Source: Candidatus Eiseniibacteriota bacterium (GTDB lineage: Bacteria; Joyebacterota; Joyebacteria; Joyebacterales; Joyebacteraceae). Taken from it: 5,318 nucleotides of DNA. A program made the position numbers and the translations under genes. The notes beneath the pieces are model-generated. The model was not told the DNA's origin. It did not search any database and saw only the letters and a program-made list of their open reading frames with translations. The stretch is from the NCBI GenBank assembly GCA_030638405.1, contig DAOWER010000125.1, positions 1 through 5,318 on the forward strand, read 5' to 3'. This document shows positions 1 to 5,318 of the stretch, in pieces (within the stretch, counting starts at the first letter, position 1; each line of letters opens with the position of its first letter).

Positions 1-273
1 CGTCATCGTCACGCGATGCGACACACGCAAGTAGAGCGAGTACCAGTGAACCCATCCCGTTCCGATCTCGAGAACCCTTCCACCGTCAGGGATTGCGCGA
101 TGTCTGACACAGAGTTCGTCAAGGAACTTCGCCCGCTCGACGTAGCAGTCGATGCCTGCGCGCCGCCTCCGCCTCTGCCCGAATCGGTTCCCCAATGCCC
201 TGTACAGCCTTCTCGTAGGCCCGTTCATCGAGAAGACCTTCAACGCGGCCGCCGCAAGGGCGTATCGGACCAT
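1..273 (-). CDS. SAM-dependent methyltransferase, N-terminal part (runs off left edge)
   Basis: This is the first 91 codons of a gene whose 3' end lies outside the window. The frame is open from an ATG at 273 to base 1. Near residues 67-74 it reads VLEIGTGW, the glycine-rich motif I that binds S-adenosylmethionine in class I (Rossmann-fold) methyltransferases, followed by an aromatic stretch WYSLYLR at 77-83. Residues 1-50 are basic and rich in Ala and Arg, with no clear signal peptide. The start is supported by a Shine-Dalgarno at 279-287 five bases upstream; no ATG, GTG or TTG lies further upstream in frame as far as the glgA stop, apart from a GTG two codons earlier that sits too close to the ribosome site. 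It lies 149 bp after glgA and could be co-transcribed with it. The substrate cannot be told from this fragment; a sugar, lipid or small-molecule target is possible. The family call is fairly sure, the role unknown. Confidence 0.8.
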   Translation of the reverse strand, partial: MVRYALAAAALKVFSMNGPTRRLYRALGNRFGQRRRRRAGIDCYVERAKFLDELCVRHRAIPDGGRVLEIGTGWVHWYSLYLRVSHRVTMT

Positions 274-278
274 GCCCA

Positions 279-287
279 CTCCCCCTT
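279..287 (-). promoter_or_regulatory. Ribosome binding site of the methyltransferase gene
   Basis: The minus strand reads AAGGGGGAG here, five bases before the ATG at 273. It favours that ATG over the GTG two codons upstream, which overlaps the site itself. Confidence 0.55.
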
Positions 288-378
288 CGTTGAGACTCCG
301 ACCTGCTTCCTTGGCGCGATGCAGAGTGGGACTGGTCGAAGCAGTGGGAGCACACGGACGCTGCGGCGCCTGCCCGTC

Positions 379-412
379 GGGGCCAGGCCGCGAGGCCGCT
401 CCCCGGAGCCCC
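379..412 (-). terminator. GC-rich branched hairpin after glgA, possible terminator or RNA structure
   Basis: Ten bases after the glgA stop the minus strand can fold into a closing stem GGGG/CCCC (412-409 with 382-379). This encloses two small hairpins, CTC/GAG with a four-base loop (408-399) and GGCC/GGCC with loop TCGC (397-386). No T-tract follows, so it is not a classical intrinsic terminator. It could slow RNA polymerase, protect the glgA mRNA end, or be a chance product of high GC. The rest of the 274-422 spacer shows no other signal I can support beyond the ribosome site next to the methyltransferase start. Confidence 0.3.
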
Positions 413-422
413 GGAAAGCGAC

Positions 423-1913
423 CTATCCCTGCAGAGCGATCTCAGCGGCCCGTCCGTAGAGCTCGACGTACTTGCCCGCCGAAGCCCCCCAGCTGTAGTC
501 GAGGACCATCCCGCGACTCACGAGGCCCTTCCAGACTTCGGCGTCGCCGTAGGCCACGACGGCCCGCTCGATGGCCTCGAGCATGGCGGCCGCCTCGTAC
601 TCCTCGAAGACGAAGCCGGTTCCCGTTCCGTTCGACGGGTCGAAGTCCTCTACCGTGTCCGCAAGTCCCCCGGTCGCCCGGACGATCGGAACCGTCCCGT
701 AGCGCAGGCTGTACATCTGATTCAGTCCGCAGGGCTCGTAGCGGGAGGGCATCAGGAACATGTCCGACCCCGCCTCGATGAGGTGGGCAAGCTCATCGTT
801 GAACGTGAGGTGCGCCGCGACCCGCTCCGGGTGCTCGTCGGCGAGGCCGGACAGGAACTCGTGATACTCCTCCTGCCCGGTTCCCAGGATCACGAGGGCG
901 GCGCCCGTTCCAAGGATAGCCTCCGCTTCCTCCTTGAGAAGGTCGAACCCCTTCTGGTCCGCCAGCCTCGACACCATTCCTATGACCGGAACGTCGGGGG
1001 CACCCGACAGGCCGGAACGTTCGAGCAGCTCCCTCTTGCAGACGCGCTTGCCGGCCATGTCCTCGGGCGAGTAGCGCGCCGGTATCAGCGTGTCCACGGA
1101 CGGGTCCCAGACGGAGTAGTCGACGCCGTTCAGTATTCCCAGTAGTCTCCCGTTGTCCCGCTTCTCGCCGAGCACTCCCTCGAGGCCGAGCCCGAATTCC
1201 GGGAGGCTGGAGATCTCCTCCGCGTACCGTTCGCTGACCGTGTTGACGTAGTCCGCGAACTCGATCCCCAGCTTCAGCGTGCTCACCGTGCCGTTGTATT
1301 CGAACGGGCTGCCGGGGACACACAGGTCCTCGGAGATCCCGAGCGACGGCAGGAGCTCCGGTTGGAACTGCCCGAGGTAACCCAGATTGTGAATGCTGAA
1401 GACGACACCGGCGCGACCCCAGCCGGGAGCGTCGCGGTAGAACTCGCGCAGATAGACCGCCGCCATCGCAGTGTGGTGGTCGTTGAGATGCAGCACGTCG
1501 GGCGAGAGCTCGAGTGCCACCGCCGCCTCCAGGATCGCCCGGCTGAACAGAGCGTATCGCTCGATCTCATCCGGGTACCCCTGCCTCGTCTCGGGGTCGA
1601 CGTAGATGCCCTCTCGATCGAAGTACTCGTCGTGCCCGAGAAGGTAGACGGTCACGTCATCGCAACCGGGCATCGGACCGCGCCATACCTCGACCGTTTC
1701 GTCCTTCTCCCCCATTGGTACGTCCAGCGCGCCCGGGTCGGCGAGCCTGGTGAAGCCGTAGGACTCGGCGTCGATGGACCCGTACTTCGGCAGGAACACG
1801 GACACCTCGTGCCCGAGTTCGGCCGCCGCCTTCGAGAGGGCTCCCACCACGTCAGAGAGGCCGCCTACCCTCGCGAAGGGCGCGACCTCTGCGGATGCCA
1901 TCAGAATTTTCAA
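423..1913 (-). CDS. glgA: Glycogen synthase GlgA (ADP-glucose type, GT5)
   Basis: This 496-residue cytoplasmic enzyme adds glucose from a nucleotide sugar, usually ADP-glucose, to the non-reducing end of an alpha-1,4-glucan. It has the GT5 GT-B layout. The N-terminal domain opens with MKILMASAEVAPFA and RVGGLSDVVG (15-24). LNDHHTA (143-149) carries the His equivalent to E. coli His161, and FSIHNLGYLGQF lies at 172-183. The C-terminal domain has SRLADQKGFD (315-324, equivalents of E. coli Arg300 and Lys305), PSRYEPCGLNQMYSLRYGT (389-407) with the conserved Glu393, and ATGGLADTVEDF (413-424). Length is normal for bacterial GlgA (about 470-500). The first motif is normally Lys-x-Gly-Gly-Leu, but here residue 15 is Arg (codon AGG). 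The start is TTG, chosen because homologues begin M-K-I-L and a strong ribosome site precedes it; an ATG four codons in would cut the first strand. The gene overlaps galT by four bases. Identification is very secure. Confidence 0.97.
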   Translation of the reverse strand: MKILMASAEVAPFARVGGLSDVVGALSKAAAELGHEVSVFLPKYGSIDAESYGFTRLADPGALDVPMGEKDETVEVWRGPMPGCDDVTVYLLGHDEYFDREGIYVDPETRQGYPDEIERYALFSRAILEAAVALELSPDVLHLNDHHTAMAAVYLREFYRDAPGWGRAGVVFSIHNLGYLGQFQPELLPSLGISEDLCVPGSPFEYNGTVSTLKLGIEFADYVNTVSERYAEEISSLPEFGLGLEGVLGEKRDNGRLLGILNGVDYSVWDPSVDTLIPARYSPEDMAGKRVCKRELLERSGLSGAPDVPVIGMVSRLADQKGFDLLKEEAEAILGTGAALVILGTGQEEYHEFLSGLADEHPERVAAHLTFNDELAHLIEAGSDMFLMPSRYEPCGLNQMYSLRYGTVPIVRATGGLADTVEDFDPSNGTGTGFVFEEYEAAAMLEAIERAVVAYGDAEVWKGLVSRGMVLDYSWGASAGKYVELYGRAAEIALQG

Positions 1914-2929
1914 GCCTTGATCTCCTCCTTAGGAACTTCGACTTCACGCAGGTATCCGGCGGCTTCCTCGGGCGGCACCGGATTGATGTAGAAGCCGGAC
2001 CCCCACTCGAATCCCGCCACCTTCGTGAGCTTCGGCATTATCTCGATGTGCCAGTGGTAGTACTTCAGGTCCGTTTCGCCACTGGGCGCCGTGTGCACGA
2101 TGAAGTTGTAGGGTGGACTGGAGAGCGCGCTGTTGATGCGCATCAGCGTCTCCTTGAGCACTTCGGCGAGCTGCGTCCGCATCTTTGCGTCCATCGCCTC
2201 GAAGGACGAGTGGTGCGCCCTCGGGAGGATCCACGTCTCGAACGGGAACCGCGCGGCGAACGGGGCCAGCGTGAAGAAGGCATCGTTCTCGCAGACGATG
2301 CGCGTCTTCGTCCATTCCTCCTGCGCGATGATATCGCAGAAGACGCACCTCTCCTTGTAACCGTAGTACTTCTTGCTGCCGGCCAGCTCTTCCGTCAGGC
2401 GCTTCGGCAGGATCGGCAGAGCGATCAGCTGGGAGTGCGGATGCTGAAGCGACGCTCCCGCGGCGCTCCCGTTGTTGCGGAAGACCTGGATGTACCTGAA
2501 CCTGCTGTCCCCCTGGAGGTCGAGCATGCGCTGCTGGATGGCCTTGATGACGAGAGCGACGTGGTCGGCCGGGAGGTCGGCGAACTGCCGGTCGTGTTCC
2601 GGCGTTTCGATGACGACCTCGTGTGCGCCGACGCCGTTCATCTTGTCGTACATGCCCTCGCCGGCCCTGTCCAGGTCTCCCTCGATGGACAGCGCCGGGA
2701 ACTTGTTCGGAACCACCCTGACCTTCCAGCCGGGCGTGTCCGGAGCGGTGCCGGGGTCACGGTACGCCATCACCTCGGGAGGCGTCTTGTCCTCGTTGCC
2801 CTCGTCGAACGGACAGAAGCCGCCCTTCTTCTCCTCGGGTTCGGTCGCGAAATCGGTCGGTCGCTTCCCGCGCTCGGTGGCGATGATGACCCAACGACCA
2901 AGTACCGGGTCTTTCCTCAGTTGCGGCAT
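1910..2929 (-). CDS. galT: Galactose-1-phosphate uridylyltransferase family protein
   Basis: This 339-residue HIT-superfamily nucleotidyltransferase belongs to the GalT family, which exchanges UMP between UDP-glucose and galactose-1-phosphate in the Leloir pathway. The nucleophile motif is HPHSQ at 163-167 (His165 would carry the UMP). The metal-site region shows His279, His292 and His294 (IVHTAP, YHWHIEIMP). Other family segments are LRKDPVLGRWVIIATERGKRP (4-24), WKVRVVPNKFPAL (68-80), HEVVIETPEHD (103-113) and RFPFETWILPRAH (227-239). The usual zinc Cys-x-x-Cys appears as CPFD (39-42), losing the second Cys, while His112 and His163 remain. A second CxxC occurs at 195-198. The chosen ATG (2929) follows GAGGGAG; the frame is open for 31 more codons upstream, but they look non-coding. 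The gene overlaps glgA by four bases and may be coupled to it. Substrate is uncertain: a relative in Arabidopsis is an ADP-glucose phosphorylase, and the glgA partner makes a glucose-related substrate possible. Confidence 0.93.
   Translation of the reverse strand: MPQLRKDPVLGRWVIIATERGKRPTDFATEPEEKKGGFCPFDEGNEDKTPPEVMAYRDPGTAPDTPGWKVRVVPNKFPALSIEGDLDRAGEGMYDKMNGVGAHEVVIETPEHDRQFADLPADHVALVIKAIQQRMLDLQGDSRFRYIQVFRNNGSAAGASLQHPHSQLIALPILPKRLTEELAGSKKYYGYKERCVFCDIIAQEEWTKTRIVCENDAFFTLAPFAARFPFETWILPRAHHSSFEAMDAKMRTQLAEVLKETLMRINSALSSPPYNFIVHTAPSGETDLKYYHWHIEIMPKLTKVAGFEWGSGFYINPVPPEEAAGYLREVEVPKEEIKA
1922..1930 (-). promoter_or_regulatory. Strong ribosome binding site of glgA, inside galT
   Basis: The minus strand reads AAGGAGGAG, close to the perfect anti-16S complement, ending eight bases before the TTG start of glgA. 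The same bases encode Lys-Glu-Glu near the galT C-terminus. This decides in favour of the TTG start. Confidence 0.8.
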
Positions 2930-2933
2930 TCGT

Positions 2934-2940
2934 CTCCCTC
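2934..2940 (-). promoter_or_regulatory. Ribosome binding site of galT
   Basis: The minus strand reads GAGGGAG, four bases before the ATG at 2929. It supports the shorter start, which also matches where family similarity begins (MPQLRKDPVLGRW). Confidence 0.65.
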
Positions 2941-3024
2941 TTGGTGCCCGTGCCCACACACGTTCAGTGCGGAAGTGACGGCAGGGATGGGTGGCCCCGG
3001 CCGCCGTAACGCAGAAGCACATGA

Positions 3025-3053
3025 GCGGTAGCAGAACGAGAGCCCGCGGTCAA
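3025..3053 (-). promoter_or_regulatory. Possible sigma-70-type promoter for galT-glgA
   Basis: On the minus strand TTGACC (3053-3048) matches five of six bases of the -35 consensus. Seventeen bases later TACCGC (3030-3025) is a weak -10. Transcription would start near 3018, giving a leader of about 90 nt before galT. It lies after the hairpin that follows manC, where a new promoter would be expected. The weak -10 and the GC-rich background keep this tentative. Confidence 0.3.
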
Positions 3054-3080
3054 CAACCACGTGCCCTGATTGCCGGGGCC

Positions 3081-3105
3081 GTTCACCCGCGGTGCAGGCG
3101 GGAAC
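3081..3105 (-). terminator. Hairpin downstream of manC, possible terminator
   Basis: Twenty-two bases past the manC stop the minus strand can form a stem of GTT-CCCGC with GCGGG-(TG bulge)-AAC, an eight-pair helix around a seven-base loop. There is no run of T after it, so termination would be weak or factor-dependent. Together with the possible promoter further downstream it suggests a boundary between two transcription units. The rest of the 2930-3127 gap holds no gene that I can support. Confidence 0.35.
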
Positions 3106-3127
3106 CCCTTCCTCAAGCCCGCTCTCG

Positions 3128-4183
3128 CTACTCCTCGCCCCTCGTCCGGAGGGCTTCCACTATACGCCTGACGTCGCGGGCCCGGTCCTTCGGGCAGACC
3201 AACGTGGCATCGGGCGTTCTGACAACGACCACGCCGCTCATCCCGAGAACCGCTACAGTGCCGCTCTCGGAGTACGCGACGCAGTCTTCCGAATCTATGA
3301 CCAGCGCGTCTCCCCGCACCGTGTTGCCGTCGTCATCGCCCGGCCATATCCTGGCGACCGCCGGCCACGCCCCAACATCGTCCCATCCGAAGCCGGCCGG
3401 GACCACGAGAACGCCGTCGGCCTTCTCCATGATCCCGTAGTCTACGGAGATCTCCTCGACCGTCTCGTAGAAGCGGACCAGTTCGTCGTCGAAACCGGCA
3501 TCTTCCGGCCCGCACGAAACGCCCGAGAGCGCGGCGGCCGCCCCGGGAAGACTCCTCGCAACCTCGGCGAGGAAGACATCAGCGCGCCAGATGAAGATCC
3601 CGCTGTTCCAGAAATACCCGCCGGCCTCCAGGAAGCCCTCGGCCCTTCTGCGGTCGGGCTTCTCTTCAAAGGACTCGACATCGAAGACGCCGTCGAGGTC
3701 GCTGGCACTCCCGGCTTTGATGTAACCGTACTCCGTCTCGGGTCTCGTCGGCCGGATGCCGAGCGTGACGAGCGCCCTCTTCGTCTCAGCGGCGGCGACA
3801 GCCAGTTCTATCGCCGCGCGGAAGTTGTCGTCGTCGCGGATCACGTGGTCGGCGGGAAGCACGACCATGACGGCGTCGGGGTCGTCGGCAGCCAGGAGCT
3901 TCGCCGCGAGCGCGATGGCCGGGGCCGTGTTCTTAGGCCTGGGCTCTCCGATGATCCGGTGGGCCGGAACCGAAGCGAGCTCTGCGGCCATCCGCTCCTT
4001 CAGGGCAACGCTCGTCATCACGAGCGCGTCCGACAGCGACACCACGGGTGCTATGCGCAGAAGGGTATTGCTCACGAGGGTGGACTCGCCCGTGAGACTG
4101 AGGAGCTGCTTCGGCCTGGTCCGAGTGCTCATCGGCCAGAGTCTCTCGCCCCAGCCGCCCGCCAGTATCACTGCGTACGTCAT
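3128..4183 (-). CDS. manC: Mannose-1-phosphate guanylyltransferase (GDP-mannose pyrophosphorylase)
   Basis: This 351-residue cytoplasmic enzyme makes GDP-mannose and pyrophosphate from GTP and mannose-1-phosphate, supplying mannose and fucose-type sugars for glycans. The nucleotide-binding signature is LAGGWGERLWPMS (7-19) followed by PKQ (24-26). Further family motifs are GEPRPKNTAPAI (79-90), LPADHVI (109-115, Asp112 a likely metal ligand), ETEYGYIK (149-156), FEEKPD (172-177), FWNSGIFIW (191-199), SVDYGIMEK (246-254) and GWDDVGAW (266-273). GERLWP and FWNSGIFIW separate it from glucose-1-phosphate transferases. It is the short form: there is no C-terminal phosphomannose isomerase domain as in the roughly 480-residue bifunctional enzymes, so isomerase would have to be encoded elsewhere. 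The start is ATG directly before MTYAVILAGG, with only a G-rich weak ribosome site. It begins 17 bp after the prenyl synthase stop, consistent with one operon. Confidence 0.96.
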   Translation of the reverse strand: MTYAVILAGGWGERLWPMSTRTRPKQLLSLTGESTLVSNTLLRIAPVVSLSDALVMTSVALKERMAAELASVPAHRIIGEPRPKNTAPAIALAAKLLAADDPDAVMVVLPADHVIRDDDNFRAAIELAVAAAETKRALVTLGIRPTRPETEYGYIKAGSASDLDGVFDVESFEEKPDRRRAEGFLEAGGYFWNSGIFIWRADVFLAEVARSLPGAAAALSGVSCGPEDAGFDDELVRFYETVEEISVDYGIMEKADGVLVVPAGFGWDDVGAWPAVARIWPGDDDGNTVRGDALVIDSEDCVAYSESGTVAVLGMSGVVVVRTPDATLVCPKDRARDVRRIVEALRTRGEE

Positions 4184-4200
4184 CAGGCCCCCCGGTCCCG

Positions 4201-5094
4201 TCAGCGCGATCTGTTCAGGCAGTACACCGCGATGTCGTCCAGCAGCGCCGTGTCTCCGTCCAGGACGGCCAGCGCCTCGCGGGCCCGTGAGATCAGTCCA
4301 CTCGCTGACGTCCTCGCCGCCTCGACGCCGTAGACCGTCACGAACGTCGCCTTGTCCACGTCCTTGCCGATGTCCTTCCCGACCTCGTCGGGGTCGCCCT
4401 CCGCATCGAGAATATCATCGACAATCTGGTAGGCCAGGCCGAGACTGCCCGCGTACTGCCTTAGCCTCTCCAGCCCCTCCGGCGCCGCACCGAGCAGCGT
4501 GCCACCGAGCGTGGCGGCGAGAACAAAGAGCGTTCCTGTCTTGCGTGCCTGGATGTACTCGAGAGTCTCGGTGTCGACGCTCCGGCGCCCGGCGATCTCG
4601 AGATCCACGTGCTGTCCGCCGACCATGCCGTACGATCCGACGGCCGTCGCGAGGTCGCGCACGGCCGTCGCCACCCTCCGACCGTCCGCCCCCACGTCCA
4701 CCCCGTTGTCCGCCACGAGTTTGAACGCGTGCATGAGAAGCGCGTCGGCCGAGAGGATTCCGGTGGCCACACCGAACGCCCTGTGGGTCGTGGGTCGGCC
4801 GCGCCTCGTCATGGCGTCGTCCATGGACGGGAGGTCGTCGAGCACGAGGGAGCAGCAGTGCACGTACTCAACGGAGCACGCGGCCTTGACGATCTTCGCG
4901 CCGTCGTGACCGAGCGCACGGGCCGCGGCGAGGGTGATGATAGGTCTCAGGCGTTTCCCACCGTTCAGAACGGCGTACCTGATGGCCTCGTGTATCCGCT
5001 CGGGATACTCGCCCTCATCGGGAAGATGCCGCTCGAGTTCCTGCTCGACCTGCCGACGTTCCTGCTCGAGAACAGTGGCGATGTTCAAGATCAC
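4201..5094 (-). CDS. Polyprenyl (probably geranylgeranyl) diphosphate synthase
   Basis: This 297-residue trans-prenyltransferase condenses isopentenyl diphosphate with allylic diphosphates in isoprenoid synthesis. The motifs in order are GGKRLRP (45-51), the first Asp-rich motif DDLPSMDD (86-93) with downstream RRGRPTTH (97-104), GMVGGQHVDL (156-165), KTG (185-187), the second Asp-rich motif DDILD (226-230), and GKDIGKDVDKAT (239-250). The first motif has the two-residue insertion of bacterial and plant enzymes. The residues four and five before it are Ser and Cys, not aromatic; E. coli IspA, a farnesyl synthase, has Tyr at the fifth. By the usual chain-length rule this favours geranylgeranyl diphosphate (type II GGPP synthase). 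Length fits the family. The start is taken as GTG at 5094, but GAGGAG at 5098-5103 lies only three bases before it; TTG two codons later would be spaced nine bases. It sits between a glycosyltransferase and manC. The family is certain, the product inferred. Confidence 0.95.
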   Translation of the reverse strand: MILNIATVLEQERRQVEQELERHLPDEGEYPERIHEAIRYAVLNGGKRLRPIITLAAARALGHDGAKIVKAACSVEYVHCCSLVLDDLPSMDDAMTRRGRPTTHRAFGVATGILSADALLMHAFKLVADNGVDVGADGRRVATAVRDLATAVGSYGMVGGQHVDLEIAGRRSVDTETLEYIQARKTGTLFVLAATLGGTLLGAAPEGLERLRQYAGSLGLAYQIVDDILDAEGDPDEVGKDIGKDVDKATFVTVYGVEAARTSASGLISRAREALAVLDGDTALLDDIAVYCLNRSR

Positions 5095-5097
5095 TCG

Positions 5098-5103
5098 CTC
5101 CTC
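5098..5103 (-). promoter_or_regulatory. Ribosome binding site of the prenyl synthase gene
   Basis: The minus strand reads GAGGAG, three bases before the GTG at 5094 and nine before an in-frame TTG at 5088. The spacing fits the TTG better, so the true N-terminus may be two residues shorter. Confidence 0.5.
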
Positions 5104-5125
5104 GACGTGCGCGTGGCCGGAGCCT

Positions 5126-5318
5126 CTAGAAACCTCTGAGCAGCGTGTAGTAGATGGCCTCGGTGTGAAGCGTCACTCCGTCCCAATCGTATGTCTCCAG
5201 CACGTGACGCCTGGCCCTGTCGCCGACCGCGCTGCACTCGTCGGGGTTCGAAAGCAGCCCCGCCAGCTTCTCGGCCAGGTCGTCGGCGTCGCCCTGTCGG
5301 AACGTGGTCCCGCAATCC
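5126..5318 (-). CDS. Glycosyltransferase (GT4-like), C-terminal end (runs off right edge)
   Basis: These are the last 63 residues of a gene that starts beyond the right edge, ending in TAG at 5126. The frame begins DCGTTFRQGDADDLAEKL and goes on with LLSNPDECSAVGDRARRHV and LETYDWDGVTLHTEAIYYTLL. This is the typical tail of GT-B glycosyltransferases of the GT4 type: a segment after the nucleotide-sugar site (G-x-x-F-x-x-G-D), a helix counting residues (DDLAEKLAGLLSNPD), then the closing Y-D-W helix. The sugar-donor site itself is outside the window, so donor and acceptor are unknown. It is followed after 31 bp by the prenyl synthase and then manC, so a mannosyl transfer in envelope glycan or glycolipid synthesis is a reasonable but unproven guess. 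A competing frame at 5091-5315 has Arg-rich composition and no family resemblance, and was rejected. Confidence 0.82.
   Translation of the reverse strand, partial: DCGTTFRQGDADDLAEKLAGLLSNPDECSAVGDRARRHVLETYDWDGVTLHTEAIYYTLLRGF

Noticed and set aside
119..355. A 78-codon minus-strand frame in the left spacer
   Set aside because: It overlaps the methyltransferase frame, which has a SAM motif and a ribosome site; this one is Arg/Gly-rich and has no motif.
16..781. Plus-strand frames at 16-459 and 152-781
   Set aside because: Both are Pro/Arg-rich low-information translations that overlap the methyltransferase and glgA on the other strand.
2930..3022. A 31-codon N-terminal extension of galT
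   Set aside because: Family similarity begins at MPQLRKDPVLGRW, and a ribosome site stands directly before that ATG. The extension has no resemblance to GalT N-termini and lies close to the possible promoter.
1895..3031. A 378-codon open frame on the plus strand antisense to galT
   Set aside because: It mirrors a well-supported galT gene; its protein is rich in Arg, Val and His with no family motif, as expected for antisense frames of high-GC genes.
3092..4333. A 413-codon plus-strand frame opposite manC
   Set aside because: ManC on the minus strand carries a full set of family motifs. The plus frame is longer only because GC-rich codons rarely give stops in the antisense frame.
3756..4724. 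A 322-codon plus-strand frame across manC and the prenyl synthase
   Set aside because: It spans two genuine opposite-strand genes and becomes a Pro/Arg/Ser-rich run in its second half, with no recognisable domain.
1..5318. CRISPR arrays, tRNA or rRNA genes, insertion sequences, long direct or inverted repeats
   Set aside because: I saw no regularly spaced repeats, no tRNA-like cloverleaf, no transposase motif and no terminal inverted repeats. Only short GC-rich palindromes occur.

Overview
This window is a GC-rich bacterial chromosomal segment in which every supported gene lies on the minus strand, so it is read right to left. It is densely packed and carries ordinary carbohydrate and isoprenoid metabolism. 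There are no RNA genes, mobile elements, long repeats or CRISPR arrays. The high GC content, the use of GTG and TTG starts, and a galT-type gene overlapping a bacterial glycogen synthase gene suggest an uncultivated or little-studied Gram-negative-like lineage. I cannot name the phylum from the sequence alone.

In order of transcription, the right edge holds the last 63 residues of a GT4-like glycosyltransferase (5126-5318). After 31 bp comes a short-chain trans-prenyl diphosphate synthase (4201-5094), whose chain-length motif points to geranylgeranyl diphosphate. After 17 bp comes a single-domain mannose-1-phosphate guanylyltransferase (3128-4183). These three are probably one transcription unit that supplies GDP-mannose, prenyl diphosphate and a sugar transfer step for envelope or glycan synthesis.

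A 198 bp gap (2930-3127) follows. It holds a hairpin just after manC and a possible promoter for the next unit. That unit is a galactose-1-phosphate uridylyltransferase family gene (1910-2929) followed by glycogen synthase glgA (423-1913). Stop and start share the sequence TTGA, and a strong Shine-Dalgarno sits inside the end of galT, which implies translational coupling. The pair links hexose-1-phosphate and nucleotide-sugar exchange to alpha-glucan storage.

After a 149 bp spacer with a compact GC-rich foldable element, a second truncated gene runs off the left edge (1-273). It is the N-terminal 91 residues of a SAM-dependent methyltransferase, recognisable by its motif I. It is open to the edge and easily missed beneath longer spurious frames. 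I found no clearly novel system. The best points for a second look are this hidden methyltransferase, a Cys-to-Asp change at a zinc ligand of the GalT protein, a Lys-to-Arg change in the glycogen synthase ADP-glucose motif, and the coupled galT-glgA arrangement.
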